From assembly GCA_903882345.1 (NCBI GenBank), contig CAIRWO010000217.1, positions 1 through 7,226 of the forward strand: DNA of 7,226 nt, read 5' to 3'. Made by a program: the position numbers and the translations under genes. Under the pieces are notes generated by a model. It did not search any database, was not told the DNA's origin, and was given only the letters and a program-made list of their open reading frames with translations. Source of the stretch: Candidatus Omnitrophota bacterium. GTDB taxonomy: Bacteria; Omnitrophota; Gorgyraeia; Gygaellales; Profunditerraquicolaceae. Below are positions 1 to 6,750 of the stretch, piece by piece; within the stretch, counting starts at the first letter, position 1; the number at the start of each line of letters is the position of its first letter.

Positions 1-413
1 CTGATAGGATAAAAGCCCTGCGCCTCATGGATCATATTCAGCAAATTGCCGTACTAATCTCTGCGATATGCTTGCCCATTATCATTCTCTTCGCGGGACC
101 GCTGGTTAAATTAGTTTGCGGCATGCCTTACCCCGAAACGGTGTTGGCCTTGAGGCTTTTACTGATCGCCGTATTTTTTGTCACCGCCAATGCCTTCCGC
201 GTACAGTTTTTGCTCGTCTGCGGCAAAACGCATATTTATTCCAGGATCCACGTAATCATGGCAATGGTTGGCCTGCCTTTGATATTTCTCCTGATCTACT
301 CTTTTTCTTATGCCGGGGCGGCAGTCGCAACAGTAGTTATTGAGGCGGGAATTTTTACGATTACCTATTTTACGGTAAGAAGGCTTACTTCAAAAACTCA
401 CTATGCCGCGTAA
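1..413 (+). CDS. Polysaccharide/lipid-linked oligosaccharide flippase, C-terminal part (partial)
   Basis: The reading frame is open from the window edge (first full codon at 3) to the TAA at 411-413, giving 136 residues. The gene begins upstream, and the internal ATG at 27 is unlikely to be its start. The visible part is almost entirely hydrophobic, with about four membrane helices. They are separated by short polar loops such as VCGMPYPET and VCGKTHIYSRIH, and the protein ends in a basic tail (TVRRLTSKTH). The pattern of a loop with a conserved Tyr/Pro, then helix, then 'F..QFLL..GK...Y', then paired helices is typical of the C-terminal half of Wzx/MATE-like polysaccharide flippases, which move lipid-linked glycan across the inner membrane. 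The role is inferred from the family; no substrate can be read. Its last 24 bases overlap the 3' end of the convergent porin gene. Confidence 0.75.
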   Translation, partial: DRIKALRLMDHIQQIAVLISAICLPIIILFAGPLVKLVCGMPYPETVLALRLLLIAVFFVTANAFRVQFLLVCGKTHIYSRIHVIMAMVGLPLIFLLIYSFSYAGAAVATVVIEAGIFTITYFTVRRLTSKTHYAA

Positions 414-1607
414 GCCGCAGACAACCGCGCAATCGGCTGTCTTATCTGCGTAGGGATCTACAACGAGCTGTAAATTGGGAGTCAAGATAAACGTATTGTT
501 TATATAATAACTGTAATATAGCTCATACATAGTCTCGCAATGAGCTACATCTGGTTCGTTAAACGTACGATAATTCTTGCCCGTAAACGACTGAGCCACG
601 CCAAAACCGATAAAATCATATTTGCGTCCGGCAAAGGGCTCGCTGATCTGGAAGCCGCCAGACCAGAAGTTCTCAATCTCGTATACCCTACGGTCGGCAA
701 AGCCGTAACGCAAAAATAAACCGAGCTTATCCTTAATCACCTCCTGATCAAAACTTATGGCAAAGCCAAACTGCTGCCGCTTTTGGGCGTCCGCCTCCTC
801 ATCATTATCGATTAGCGGCAGCTTACGATGATTCAGATGAAAGATGAAGCGATAATTGCCTTTTAAATTCTTAAACTGCGGGGTAAAACCGAACTCATTG
901 ATAAAAAACGTGCTGTTAAAACCATCGCTTAAGCCGGTTTTAGTATAAACCGCTTTGGCTGTAGATGCTCCGGCCTGAAAGTAAAATTGGTCATTAGGCT
1001 TAAAACCCGCCATGGCGCCCAGACCCTTGGCAGGAAAAGGAATAGCCAGATTGTTAACCAGGGCGTCGGAAAGAAACTGTATATCGCCTGAATTAGCAAA
1101 CTCATTACAATCAAACCAGTCTGCTAGATCAAGCTTGCCTGCGGCTATGCTGATCTTATCGGCGTATAGGCTCTGGGTGAATTCCAGCCTTGGCACATAG
1201 AGGCTGGCATTATCTCCGGTATTGGTATTGAATAGGGAAAAAGTAGGGATAAATTTATCTACACCCTTATTCTTATCCACTTCTAACTCTAAAGTCAAAC
1301 CTGCCCCTTTCCAGAGGCGCTGGTTTACTTCCAAATTCCAATACCAAACCATACGGCTGTTGCCGGTGTTATGCTTGTTGTAAAGGATTTCCTGCTGCTG
1401 GTAGTTGATCAGAAAAGAAAATTCCGTGCCGTATTTTTTAGCGAATTCATCGCGGTATTTGATAAAAGATTTTCCCAAAGATTCTTCAACGGGCAGCTTC
1501 TCTAAATCTTCAGATATTTTCAAGGGTAGAGGCGCAGAAAGACAAGCGCGGGCAGAAGAAAATAAGACTAACACTGTAAAGAAAAAAAGACGGACGATTA
1601 TTTTCAT
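390..1607 (-). CDS. OprB-family carbohydrate-selective outer-membrane porin
   Basis: This 405-residue protein is predicted to form an outer-membrane beta-barrel for diffusion of sugars or other small solutes. Residues 1-25 form a Sec signal peptide (basic start, hydrophobic FFFTVLVLF core, likely cut after LSA). The mature part has alternating aromatic/polar beta-strands and ends in Phe, the usual signal for outer-membrane assembly. The block at about 166-198 (CNEFANSGDIQFLSDALVNN, then AIPFPAKGLGA) and the block at about 358-385 (ETMYELYYSYYIN, then LTPNLQLVVDP) match the OprB family pattern. About 405 residues is a usual length. Four cysteines in the mature barrel (166, 357, 393, 397) are somewhat unusual for a porin. 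The start overlaps the kinase stop as ATGA, with a weak GGTAGG just upstream, so translation is probably coupled to the kinase gene. The substrate is unknown. Confidence 0.82.
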   Translation of the reverse strand: MKIIVRLFFFTVLVLFSSARACLSAPLPLKISEDLEKLPVEESLGKSFIKYRDEFAKKYGTEFSFLINYQQQEILYNKHNTGNSRMVWYWNLEVNQRLWKGAGLTLELEVDKNKGVDKFIPTFSLFNTNTGDNASLYVPRLEFTQSLYADKISIAAGKLDLADWFDCNEFANSGDIQFLSDALVNNLAIPFPAKGLGAMAGFKPNDQFYFQAGASTAKAVYTKTGLSDGFNSTFFINEFGFTPQFKNLKGNYRFIFHLNHRKLPLIDNDEEADAQKRQQFGFAISFDQEVIKDKLGLFLRYGFADRRVYEIENFWSGGFQISEPFAGRKYDFIGFGVAQSFTGKNYRTFNEPDVAHCETMYELYYSYYINNTFILTPNLQLVVDPYADKTADCAVVCGLRGIVSF

Positions 1608-3646
1608 CCTACCGGCAGCGTGAAATAAAAAGTCGTTCCTTTGCCTACCTCGCTCTCTACCCAGATCCTTCCGCCGTGAGCCTCTACTGCCATTTTACAA
1701 AAAGTAAGGCCCAGCCCCTTGCCTGTTCTCCCCTTTGCCTGAGCCGACTCTACCTGAATAAACTTATCAAACACACGGGATAAATATTCTTCCGGAATGC
1801 CCATCCCCTGATCTTTTACATCCAGAATAAATTGCCTGCCCTCTTTATCATAACGCGCCTCCAGCTTTATCTGAGAGCCGGCAGGCGTAAATTTAAGCGC
1901 ATTGCCGATTAAATTAGAAATAACCCTTTTTAAAATATCGCGGTCAGCCCGCACTACCAGGTCCGGCGCAGCCTCAATACAAAACGTCTTTTTTTCCTGC
2001 TGCGCAACAACCTTTAAGATATTAACTATTTCCCCGAACAGCACACTCAGGCCTACTTCTTCAGGACGCAACTTAAACTTACCCTCTTCCATTTTGTTGA
2101 TATCCAAGAGATTAGAAATCATATTTTGCATCTCCTGGACGCCATACATTATCCAATAAAAAGAATTTTTCTGTTCTTCCGAAAGGCTATTTCCTAATTC
2201 CATTTGCACGACCTGGGCGTTACCCAAAATCCCCGCAAGGGGATTATTTAGATCATGCACGATCATCTGGATCAAGGAAGTTTTCATTTGCTCCAGGTTT
2301 TCCCGTTCGGTAACGTCTTCGACAAAGATCAGCGCCTTCGTCCTGCCTTCTTCTTTAAACGGTATGCCGCTCATATTTCTCACAGTCGTCTTTTTGCTGA
2401 GATGGGAAGCATATTTTAAAGATTTTACATGGAAAGACCCGCCTTCAAAGACTGCCTTGATCTTATCAGAGAGGCCTGTCTCTTTATACGCCGGAAAATC
2501 AAAAATGCATAAATTCTTGAATTGTTCTTCGCTGTCTCCGGAAATCTCCAACATCGCCGGATTTACATAATCTATACCGCCTTCCTCATTTACCACATAG
2601 ATACCGAACGGCGCCCTCTCCAGTATATCCCGCGTCATTTTATATAGCCTCTGGATCTCCTCTTTCTGCCGGAAAGAATCAAAGATCAGGCGCGCGATAT
2701 CGCCAAATTCAGTTTTTTCTTCTTTCAGCTGCCGGAGGTATTTTAGATCGGCGTTTCTCAGCGCCGTGGATATGGAGTAAAGCGGCAAGAATACCCATCC
2801 GATAATAATCGAGATAAATAAAATGAGCAATGTTCCCGCAAAGATAAAAAGCAACGGAAAGTATTTTTTTGATGTTTCATTAAACTCCCTGATTTCTTCG
2901 GATGTCCGCGAGATTATCAATTGTTTAAGCGGCTTCTTCTCCCAACTATCAAGGTCCCTTAAAAAAGTAGAGATGCCGTTTTTAAGGTCGAGCCGGGTTG
3001 CCTTTATACCATTTATATCGTTGCCCCACGGCCTTAGTTGTATCCTGGAATCAGTCAGCTCGGAAAGCTCTTTAATATAGGTGTCACTCCATAAGCGGAC
3101 GGCAAAAAAGTAGCCTTGCGGCTCGCTCTTCCTTTCTACGTCTTTACCGGGATGGATGGTGGCGGCATGTATCTCCATCAATCCGGCAGGGGTCTGGAAG
3201 AAAAAATGCGCAAAGCGCTTCTGGAATAATATATCGAAGACTGCCGGAGGGAAATGCAGATCTACGGACTTATTGTCTTTCAGGTTATCAATAAAATAAT
3301 AAGGCTGCCTGCGGACGTTATAAATCCAGACGCCGTTGATATTATAAGTAGAAAGGGTATTCGCTGACACATAGGTAGCCGCCCAGGATTTATCGTCGTT
3401 GTTTACGGCCGAGAGCATCTCGTCCCAATATGTATAATCAAAGACTAGCGCCCCTAAGGATGCTCCTCTTAACTTCAGCAGTTTATCGAAAACGCGTTCT
3501 TTTTCCTTGGCGTTTTTTTCGAATAATAAAATTGTTGCTTTTTTCTCTATGTTTCTGAAAGAAATAAAAACCGAAAGGAATATAAAAACCAACAAGATGA
3601 GGGAATAGATCAGCCGCGTCTGGACCTTAATAGCGTGGTTTTTCAT
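1604..3646 (-). CDS. Membrane sensor histidine kinase (CHASE4-HAMP-PAS-HisKA-HATPase_c)
   Basis: This 680-residue protein is an inner-membrane sensor that should autophosphorylate on His and pass phosphate to a response regulator. TM1 is at about 11-30. The periplasmic domain at about 31-262 carries the CHASE4-like stretch LGALVFDYTYWDEM (65-77). TM2 is at about 263-287. A HAMP-like linker follows to about 330 (EFGDIARLIFDSF). A PAS domain spans about 338-445 (ILERAPFGIYVVNEEG, DYVNPAMLEISG). The HisKA H-box is MIVHDLNNPL with phospho-acceptor H464. The ATPase domain has N-box N578/N582, G1 box DQGMG (612-616), F-box RVFDKF (624-629) and G2 box GKGLGL (642-647), so all catalytic motifs are intact. 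There is no receiver domain, and no response regulator gene lies in the window. The start is chosen at 3646, with AGGTG five bases upstream. The porin gene follows with an ATGA overlap, suggesting joint expression. The ligand is unknown. Confidence 0.93.
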   Translation of the reverse strand: MKNHAIKVQTRLIYSLILLVFIFLSVFISFRNIEKKATILLFEKNAKEKERVFDKLLKLRGASLGALVFDYTYWDEMLSAVNNDDKSWAATYVSANTLSTYNINGVWIYNVRRQPYYFIDNLKDNKSVDLHFPPAVFDILFQKRFAHFFFQTPAGLMEIHAATIHPGKDVERKSEPQGYFFAVRLWSDTYIKELSELTDSRIQLRPWGNDINGIKATRLDLKNGISTFLRDLDSWEKKPLKQLIISRTSEEIREFNETSKKYFPLLFIFAGTLLILFISIIIGWVFLPLYSISTALRNADLKYLRQLKEEKTEFGDIARLIFDSFRQKEEIQRLYKMTRDILERAPFGIYVVNEEGGIDYVNPAMLEISGDSEEQFKNLCIFDFPAYKETGLSDKIKAVFEGGSFHVKSLKYASHLSKKTTVRNMSGIPFKEEGRTKALIFVEDVTERENLEQMKTSLIQMIVHDLNNPLAGILGNAQVVQMELGNSLSEEQKNSFYWIMYGVQEMQNMISNLLDINKMEEGKFKLRPEEVGLSVLFGEIVNILKVVAQQEKKTFCIEAAPDLVVRADRDILKRVISNLIGNALKFTPAGSQIKLEARYDKEGRQFILDVKDQGMGIPEEYLSRVFDKFIQVESAQAKGRTGKGLGLTFCKMAVEAHGGRIWVESEVGKGTTFYFTLPVG

Positions 3647-3651
3647 ATATA

Positions 3652-3656
3652 CACCT
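3652..3656 (-). promoter_or_regulatory. Ribosome binding site of the histidine kinase gene
   Basis: Minus-strand AGGTG lies five bases before the ATG at 3646. It supports that start for the kinase. It sits immediately downstream of the predicted -10, so it is only in the mRNA if transcription starts further upstream than the predicted promoter implies. Confidence 0.5.
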
Positions 3657-3682
3657 GATTATAATCCGAATGCACTGATTAT
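3655..3682. repeat. 8-bp direct repeat CTGATTAT, 20-bp period, over the kinase promoter
   Basis: CTGATTAT occurs at 3655-3662 and again at 3675-3682 in the same orientation, starting 20 bases apart, which is about two helical turns. The first copy overlaps the predicted -10 and the second overlaps the -35 of the kinase promoter. A paired half-site for a regulator is possible, but two 8-base AT-rich copies can also arise by chance. Confidence 0.3.
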
Positions 3683-3685
3683 CAA
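3658..3685 (-). promoter_or_regulatory. Predicted sigma70-type promoter for the kinase-porin unit
   Basis: On the minus strand the -35 is TTGATA (3685-3680) and the -10 is TATAAT (3663-3658), with a 16-base spacer. The -10 matches consensus fully and the -35 in four of six positions. A start about seven bases beyond the -10 falls near 3651, leaving a leader of only about five bases. Such a start would exclude the Shine-Dalgarno at 3656-3652, so the real start may lie elsewhere. This is a prediction from sequence only. Confidence 0.5.
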
Positions 3686-3730
3686 GGGAATTTGGCTGTC
3701 ATTTTAGATATATTAAAATCTGCAACGTAG

Positions 3731-3739
3731 TGATATAAT
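3731..3739 (+). promoter_or_regulatory. Extended -10 promoter for the metalloprotease gene, leaderless start predicted
   Basis: TGATATAAT combines a perfect -10 (TATAAT, 3734-3739) with the TGN extension (3731-3733), which in sigma70 promoters can replace a good -35. The spot for a -35 at 17-base spacing (TATTAA, 3711-3716) is poor. The expected start is at about 3746, directly before the ATG at 3747. No Shine-Dalgarno-like sequence lies before that ATG, which agrees with a leaderless message. Confidence 0.5.
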
Positions 3740-3746
3740 TATTACT

Positions 3747-4607
3747 ATGATTAAGTCTCCAATCCGTACCCTAACCGGCTTACTATATTTCTTTTATTTT
3801 TTTGCTTGCGCAACAGCCTCTTTCGCACAAGACTGGCAAAAGCTTTCCGGCGACCATTTCCTTGTATATTTCATCCAGGATGAAAGCTTTGCCAAGGAGA
3901 TATCCTACAGAGCCGAGAATTACTATGTCCGGATCGCTTCGGATCTGGGTTACCCCCGTTATTCAGAATTTTGGACCTGGGATAAGAGGGTAAAAATTTA
4001 TATCTATCCCGACCGCGCTTCCTACCTTAAGGCATCGAACCAGCCCACCTGGTCGCAAGGGATGGCGGATTATACGAATAAACAAATACTCAGCTACGCG
4101 CATAGCCAGGAGCTTGTAGACAGTATCCTCCCGCATGAGATAGCGCATCTTATCTTCAGGGATTTTGTGGGTTTTAAGGCAGCGGCGCCGGTGTGGCTGG
4201 ATGAAGGCGTAGCCCAGTGGGCAGAGCTATCTAAAAGGGAAATCGTAAAGGCCGTGAGTAAGGATTTATTGGCCAGCGGCTCGTTATTTTCCGTAGCGGA
4301 CATGGTGAATCTGGATATCAGAAGGGTTGCTGAAGGCGATACGATACAGATCCATTCGATACGCGATAAAGAAGGAAATAGAAAGCTCCTCTCTTTAAAC
4401 GGCAGCATTGTGGTAAGGACTTATTACATAGAAGCGGTTTCGCTGGTGGAATTTTTAATAAGCCGCTTCGGGGGAACTATTTTCACTGATTTCTGCCGCC
4501 AACTGCGTGATGGAAAAAGCCTGGAAGAGGCTTTAAGATTTGCCTATTCCACGCGTATAAACAGCATAGAAGAACTAGAAAAACTCTGGCTGGAATATTT
4601 GGCTTAA
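3747..4607 (+). CDS. Exported HEXXH zinc metalloprotease, peptidase MA-like
   Basis: This 286-residue protein carries a Sec signal peptide (1-27; hydrophobic LTGLLYFFYFFACATA, likely cut ASFA/QDW). The catalytic zinc motif is HEIAH (130-134). It is followed 19 residues later by WLDEGVAQWAE (150-160), in which E153 would be the third zinc ligand, as in gluzincins. This spacing and the 'P.WL.EG.A.W.E' context match the peptidase MA-like family of secreted or periplasmic proteases. All expected active-site residues are present, so the enzyme is probably active. The substrate cannot be told. The start is chosen because it opens the signal peptide and sits right after an extended -10. Its stop overlaps the stop of the convergent lipoprotein gene by four bases (shared TTAA). 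It is transcribed apart from its neighbours. Confidence 0.85.
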   Translation: MIKSPIRTLTGLLYFFYFFACATASFAQDWQKLSGDHFLVYFIQDESFAKEISYRAENYYVRIASDLGYPRYSEFWTWDKRVKIYIYPDRASYLKASNQPTWSQGMADYTNKQILSYAHSQELVDSILPHEIAHLIFRDFVGFKAAAPVWLDEGVAQWAELSKREIVKAVSKDLLASGSLFSVADMVNLDIRRVAEGDTIQIHSIRDKEGNRKLLSLNGSIVVRTYYIEAVSLVEFLISRFGGTIFTDFCRQLRDGKSLEEALRFAYSTRINSIEELEKLWLEYLA

Positions 4608-5461
4608 GAAAAAGAAAAATTTATCTCCACTACAGATTCTATCTTAAAAGGGATAAAAATATCCGTGTTAGGGATCCGCAGATTACCGGATGCCTGAAAT
4701 TTCAGAGGATGCCGCCGCATCAACTCATTACGTATCAATTTTCCCCAAATATTACCTATCTTGACCGAGCCTTTTATCTGGTTTGATTGTGAGCCTTTAA
4801 AAAGAGTCCTGCTAAGTTGGACCTTGGAGATATCCTTACCTTCCAAAGTACAGATGCGGATCTCGCCGTCCTCGAGGGCCAAATCAATGCTTAACGGGTT
4901 GGTAATGCCCAGAATAAATTCAAAGGAAGAATTCCCGAAAATCGTAGAGCGCAGCCTTGTAAAGATATTGATATTAAGGGGCCGGGCAATGGTTTCTTTC
5001 AGGGAATCCAGGTGCAGCACCGCGACTTTACTTTCTATGGGTATATGCAAACTCAGTGCTTTATAGGTAAAACCGGTCCGTATGAATACGGCTATGGTTT
5101 TATTGTTCAATGCCGACAAGCCGAGATTAATCGTTACCGGCGCTTCCAGCTCCTGCCTGGAGATCACGTTTGGCCTTTCCCAATCCAGAACCACGCTTGC
5201 TAAAACAACCTTATTCTCGTCTTTAATGTCCAGGTATATTTTATCGAGGTCCAGCGGGCTTTCCGTTGGATTTTGCATAACTATCTTACCTAACACGGTA
5301 ATTTTGTTATCTCTCAAGATGGGCTCCAGGTGCGCCACGATTTGAGGTATGGCAATGCCATTTCTACCGACAGCTATTTTCGCAAGAGGAGCACAGCCGG
5401 AAATAAGCAATGTAGATAATACGCAGAGAATGATACTACAGATGAATAATGATTTTTTTAT
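4604..5461 (-). CDS. Lipoprotein with two LEA14/WHy-like domains; predicted ATA start
   Basis: From the ATA at 5461-5459 the product has 285 residues. It begins (M)KKSLFICSIILCVLSTLLISGC: a basic start, a hydrophobic core and a lipobox ISGC with lipidated C23. The next residues (APLAK) do not include the Asp that would mark inner-membrane retention in enterobacteria. Two similar domains follow. One is at about 47-145, with VMQNPTESPLDLDKIYLDI (N64-P65). The other is at about 167-275, with ILGITNPLSIDLALEDGEI (N188-P189). The 'NP....L.L....' strand pattern is that of LEA14/water-stress-hypersensitivity (WHy) domains. A conventional start exists at TTG 5410, but it leaves only five residues before the Cys and removes the signal peptide. 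The gene follows the GspB-like gene by 16 bases in one operon. Function is unknown; a periplasmic structural or stress role is possible. Confidence 0.72.
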   Translation of the reverse strand: MKKSLFICSIILCVLSTLLISGCAPLAKIAVGRNGIAIPQIVAHLEPILRDNKITVLGKIVMQNPTESPLDLDKIYLDIKDENKVVLASVVLDWERPNVISRQELEAPVTINLGLSALNNKTIAVFIRTGFTYKALSLHIPIESKVAVLHLDSLKETIARPLNINIFTRLRSTIFGNSSFEFILGITNPLSIDLALEDGEIRICTLEGKDISKVQLSRTLFKGSQSNQIKGSVKIGNIWGKLIRNELMRRHPLKFQASGNLRIPNTDIFIPFKIESVVEINFSFS

Positions 5462-5475
5462 GGGGGTTTCTCCTT
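5459..5475 (-). promoter_or_regulatory. Strong ribosome binding site placed before an ATA codon
   Basis: On the minus strand AAGGAG (5475-5470) is followed by eight bases (AAACCCCC) and then ATA (5461-5459). The AAA AAA TCA codons that follow encode the basic start of a signal peptide. An in-frame TAA (5476-5474) lies within the same motif, so the frame cannot begin further upstream. The first ATG/GTG/TTG in this frame is TTG 5410, inside the signal peptide. The site therefore points to initiation at ATA, or to ATG changed to ATA. Confidence 0.6.
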
Positions 5476-5477
5476 AG

Positions 5478-5954
5478 CTATGAAGAGCTTAACTTCAGGA
5501 TAAGCACGGACTTATTATTGATATTTTCCAGTTTAACCTCGGAAGGAGAAATTTCCATAACCTGCCAGTCGTCAATTTTACCGTTTTTCTCAAGCAGCTG
5601 TCCGTTAATTATCGCGGAAGGAGAATCGGCATTATAAACAATACCTTTAAGGCTGTACTCCGGGCTGTAAGGTTTAGCGGCGGTATTGAGACTAACGGTA
5701 TTTAAATCCTGGGCGGGGGAATTAATCTCTTTTTGGGGATTTACTGTTTTTTCTACCTTCGCCACCGGTAAACTGACTTTCAGGCCTTTCCAGAAGAATA
5801 AAATCAAGGCACAGGCAAAAACAGCCAGCCCGATTATGAGGTAAGGCCATACGCTAATGCTTTTTTTTTGCTTTACCGGCGTAAACGGAGCACGCGAGGC
5901 ATTTTGCTCTTTTTTCTTTTCCAGGATCTTCAGGTATTCATAGAGGATGCTCAT
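5478..5954 (-). CDS. GspB-like single-pass inner-membrane protein
   Basis: This 158-residue protein has a short cytoplasmic start (MSILYEYLKILEKKKEQ, like the 'MS.IL.AL.K.E' opening of GspB/ExeB proteins). One membrane helix lies at about 36-55 (WPYLIIGLAVFACALILFFW). A low-complexity periplasmic linker spans about 60-97. A small C-terminal domain at about 100-155 reads SLKGIVYNADSPSAIINGQL, then GKIDDWQVMEISPSEVKLE. That C-terminal pattern (glycine-isoleucine start, 'AIINGQ', 'V..I....V.L') is shared by GspB, MshK and the homology region of GspC/PilP, which contact secretins. In ExeAB systems the GspA ATPase and GspB form a complex needed to assemble the secretin; here the ATPase gene lies directly upstream with an ATGA overlap. 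AGGAG five bases before the ATG supports the start. The assignment is by pattern and context. Confidence 0.68.
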   Translation of the reverse strand: MSILYEYLKILEKKKEQNASRAPFTPVKQKKSISVWPYLIIGLAVFACALILFFWKGLKVSLPVAKVEKTVNPQKEINSPAQDLNTVSLNTAAKPYSPEYSLKGIVYNADSPSAIINGQLLEKNGKIDDWQVMEISPSEVKLENINNKSVLILKLSSS

Positions 5955-6748
5955 TTTATCTCCTCGATACAGCGGGAAAATATCTCTTCCGTTAAAACCC
6001 GCTCCTGGCGGATAAAACCCAGGATCAGCGCCCGCTCGCAGAGGATATTAATCAGCCGCGGAATGCCTTTGGAAAATTCGTAGATCATTTTATATCCTTC
6101 AGGCAGGATGCTCAGGTTGCCATGGCCGACCTTTTGCAGCCTGAAATCGATATATTCTTTAACTTCATAATCAAGAAGCGGATTGAGCTGATACTTCACG
6201 ACTATTCTTTGATAGATCTGCCTCAAATGATACTGGCTTATTTTTTCTTTTAACTCCGGCTGGCCTACTAAAACAATCTGCAGGAGCTTTTCCGCTTTGG
6301 TTTCTAAATTCGAAAGCAGCCGGATCTGTTCCAACTGACGAATAGTCAGGTCTTGCGCTTCATCGATCACCAGCACGGCGTTGCGGTTCTTCAGGTTCAG
6401 CTTCATTAAAAAAGAATTGAGCGTATTGACGATGTCCAGGCGGTCCGACCCTCTTACCTTGAGGCCGAAATCTTCGGCTATCGCCTTAAGTAATTGGACT
6501 TCGCTAAAATAGGGATTAAGGATCAGTGAGATCTTTACTTCCGGAGGCAGTTTATTGAAAAGCGCCTTGCAGAGCGTGGTCTTACCGGTACCCACCTCTC
6601 CGGTGATCAGGATTATCCCCTTCCTCTCCTGGACTCCGAACAATAAGCAAGAAAGGGCCTCCTGGTGAGAGCGGCTTTCAAAAAAGAAATCCGGATTACT
6701 CGTAACGTTGAAGGCCGAACTTTTTAATTCGTAAAATTCCAGATACAT
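5951..6748 (-). CDS. ExeA/GspA/MshM-family AAA ATPase
   Basis: This 265-residue cytoplasmic ATPase has a clear AAA core. The opening MYLEFYELKSSAFNVTSNPD is typical of the ExeA/MshM family. Walker A is GEVGTGKTT (50-58, Lys56), Walker B is VLVIDEAQ (125-132, Asp129/Glu130), a sensor-like LLSNLET lies near 144-150 and IVLVGQPEL at 158-166. The C-terminal helical part (KGIPRLINILCERALILGF) is also family-typical. Family members drive assembly of a secretin or MSHA-type pilus apparatus. Aeromonas ExeA is about twice as long and carries a membrane helix and a peptidoglycan-binding domain; both are missing here, so this is the short, MshM-like form. Its ATG lies two bases after the secretin stop with no clear Shine-Dalgarno, suggesting coupled translation, and its end overlaps the GspB-like gene as ATGA. 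Confidence 0.88.
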   Translation of the reverse strand: MYLEFYELKSSAFNVTSNPDFFFESRSHQEALSCLLFGVQERKGIILITGEVGTGKTTLCKALFNKLPPEVKISLILNPYFSEVQLLKAIAEDFGLKVRGSDRLDIVNTLNSFLMKLNLKNRNAVLVIDEAQDLTIRQLEQIRLLSNLETKAEKLLQIVLVGQPELKEKISQYHLRQIYQRIVVKYQLNPLLDYEVKEYIDFRLQKVGHGNLSILPEGYKMIYEFSKGIPRLINILCERALILGFIRQERVLTEEIFSRCIEEIK

Positions 6749-6750
6749 GT

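Noticed and set aside
375..388. GTAAG-AAGG-CTTAC hairpin as a terminator of the flippase or porin gene
   Set aside because: The stem is only five base pairs, no U-run follows on either strand, and it lies inside the flippase coding sequence.
27..413. ATG at 27 as the flippase start
   Set aside because: The frame is open to the window edge with flippase-like residues before it, and no ribosome site precedes this ATG.
413..438. AGCCG...CGGCT inverted repeat at the porin 3' end
   Set aside because: Five-base arms with a 16-base loop inside coding sequence; no U-run and no sign of function.
4094..4408. 104-residue minus-strand frame within the metalloprotease gene
   Set aside because: It overlaps the conserved catalytic region on the other strand and has no domain or ribosome site.
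4604..5410. TTG at 5410 as the lipoprotein start
   Set aside because: It leaves only LLISG before the lipidated Cys and discards a complete signal peptide and a strong Shine-Dalgarno just upstream. It remains the only conventional start and is what an automatic caller would pick.
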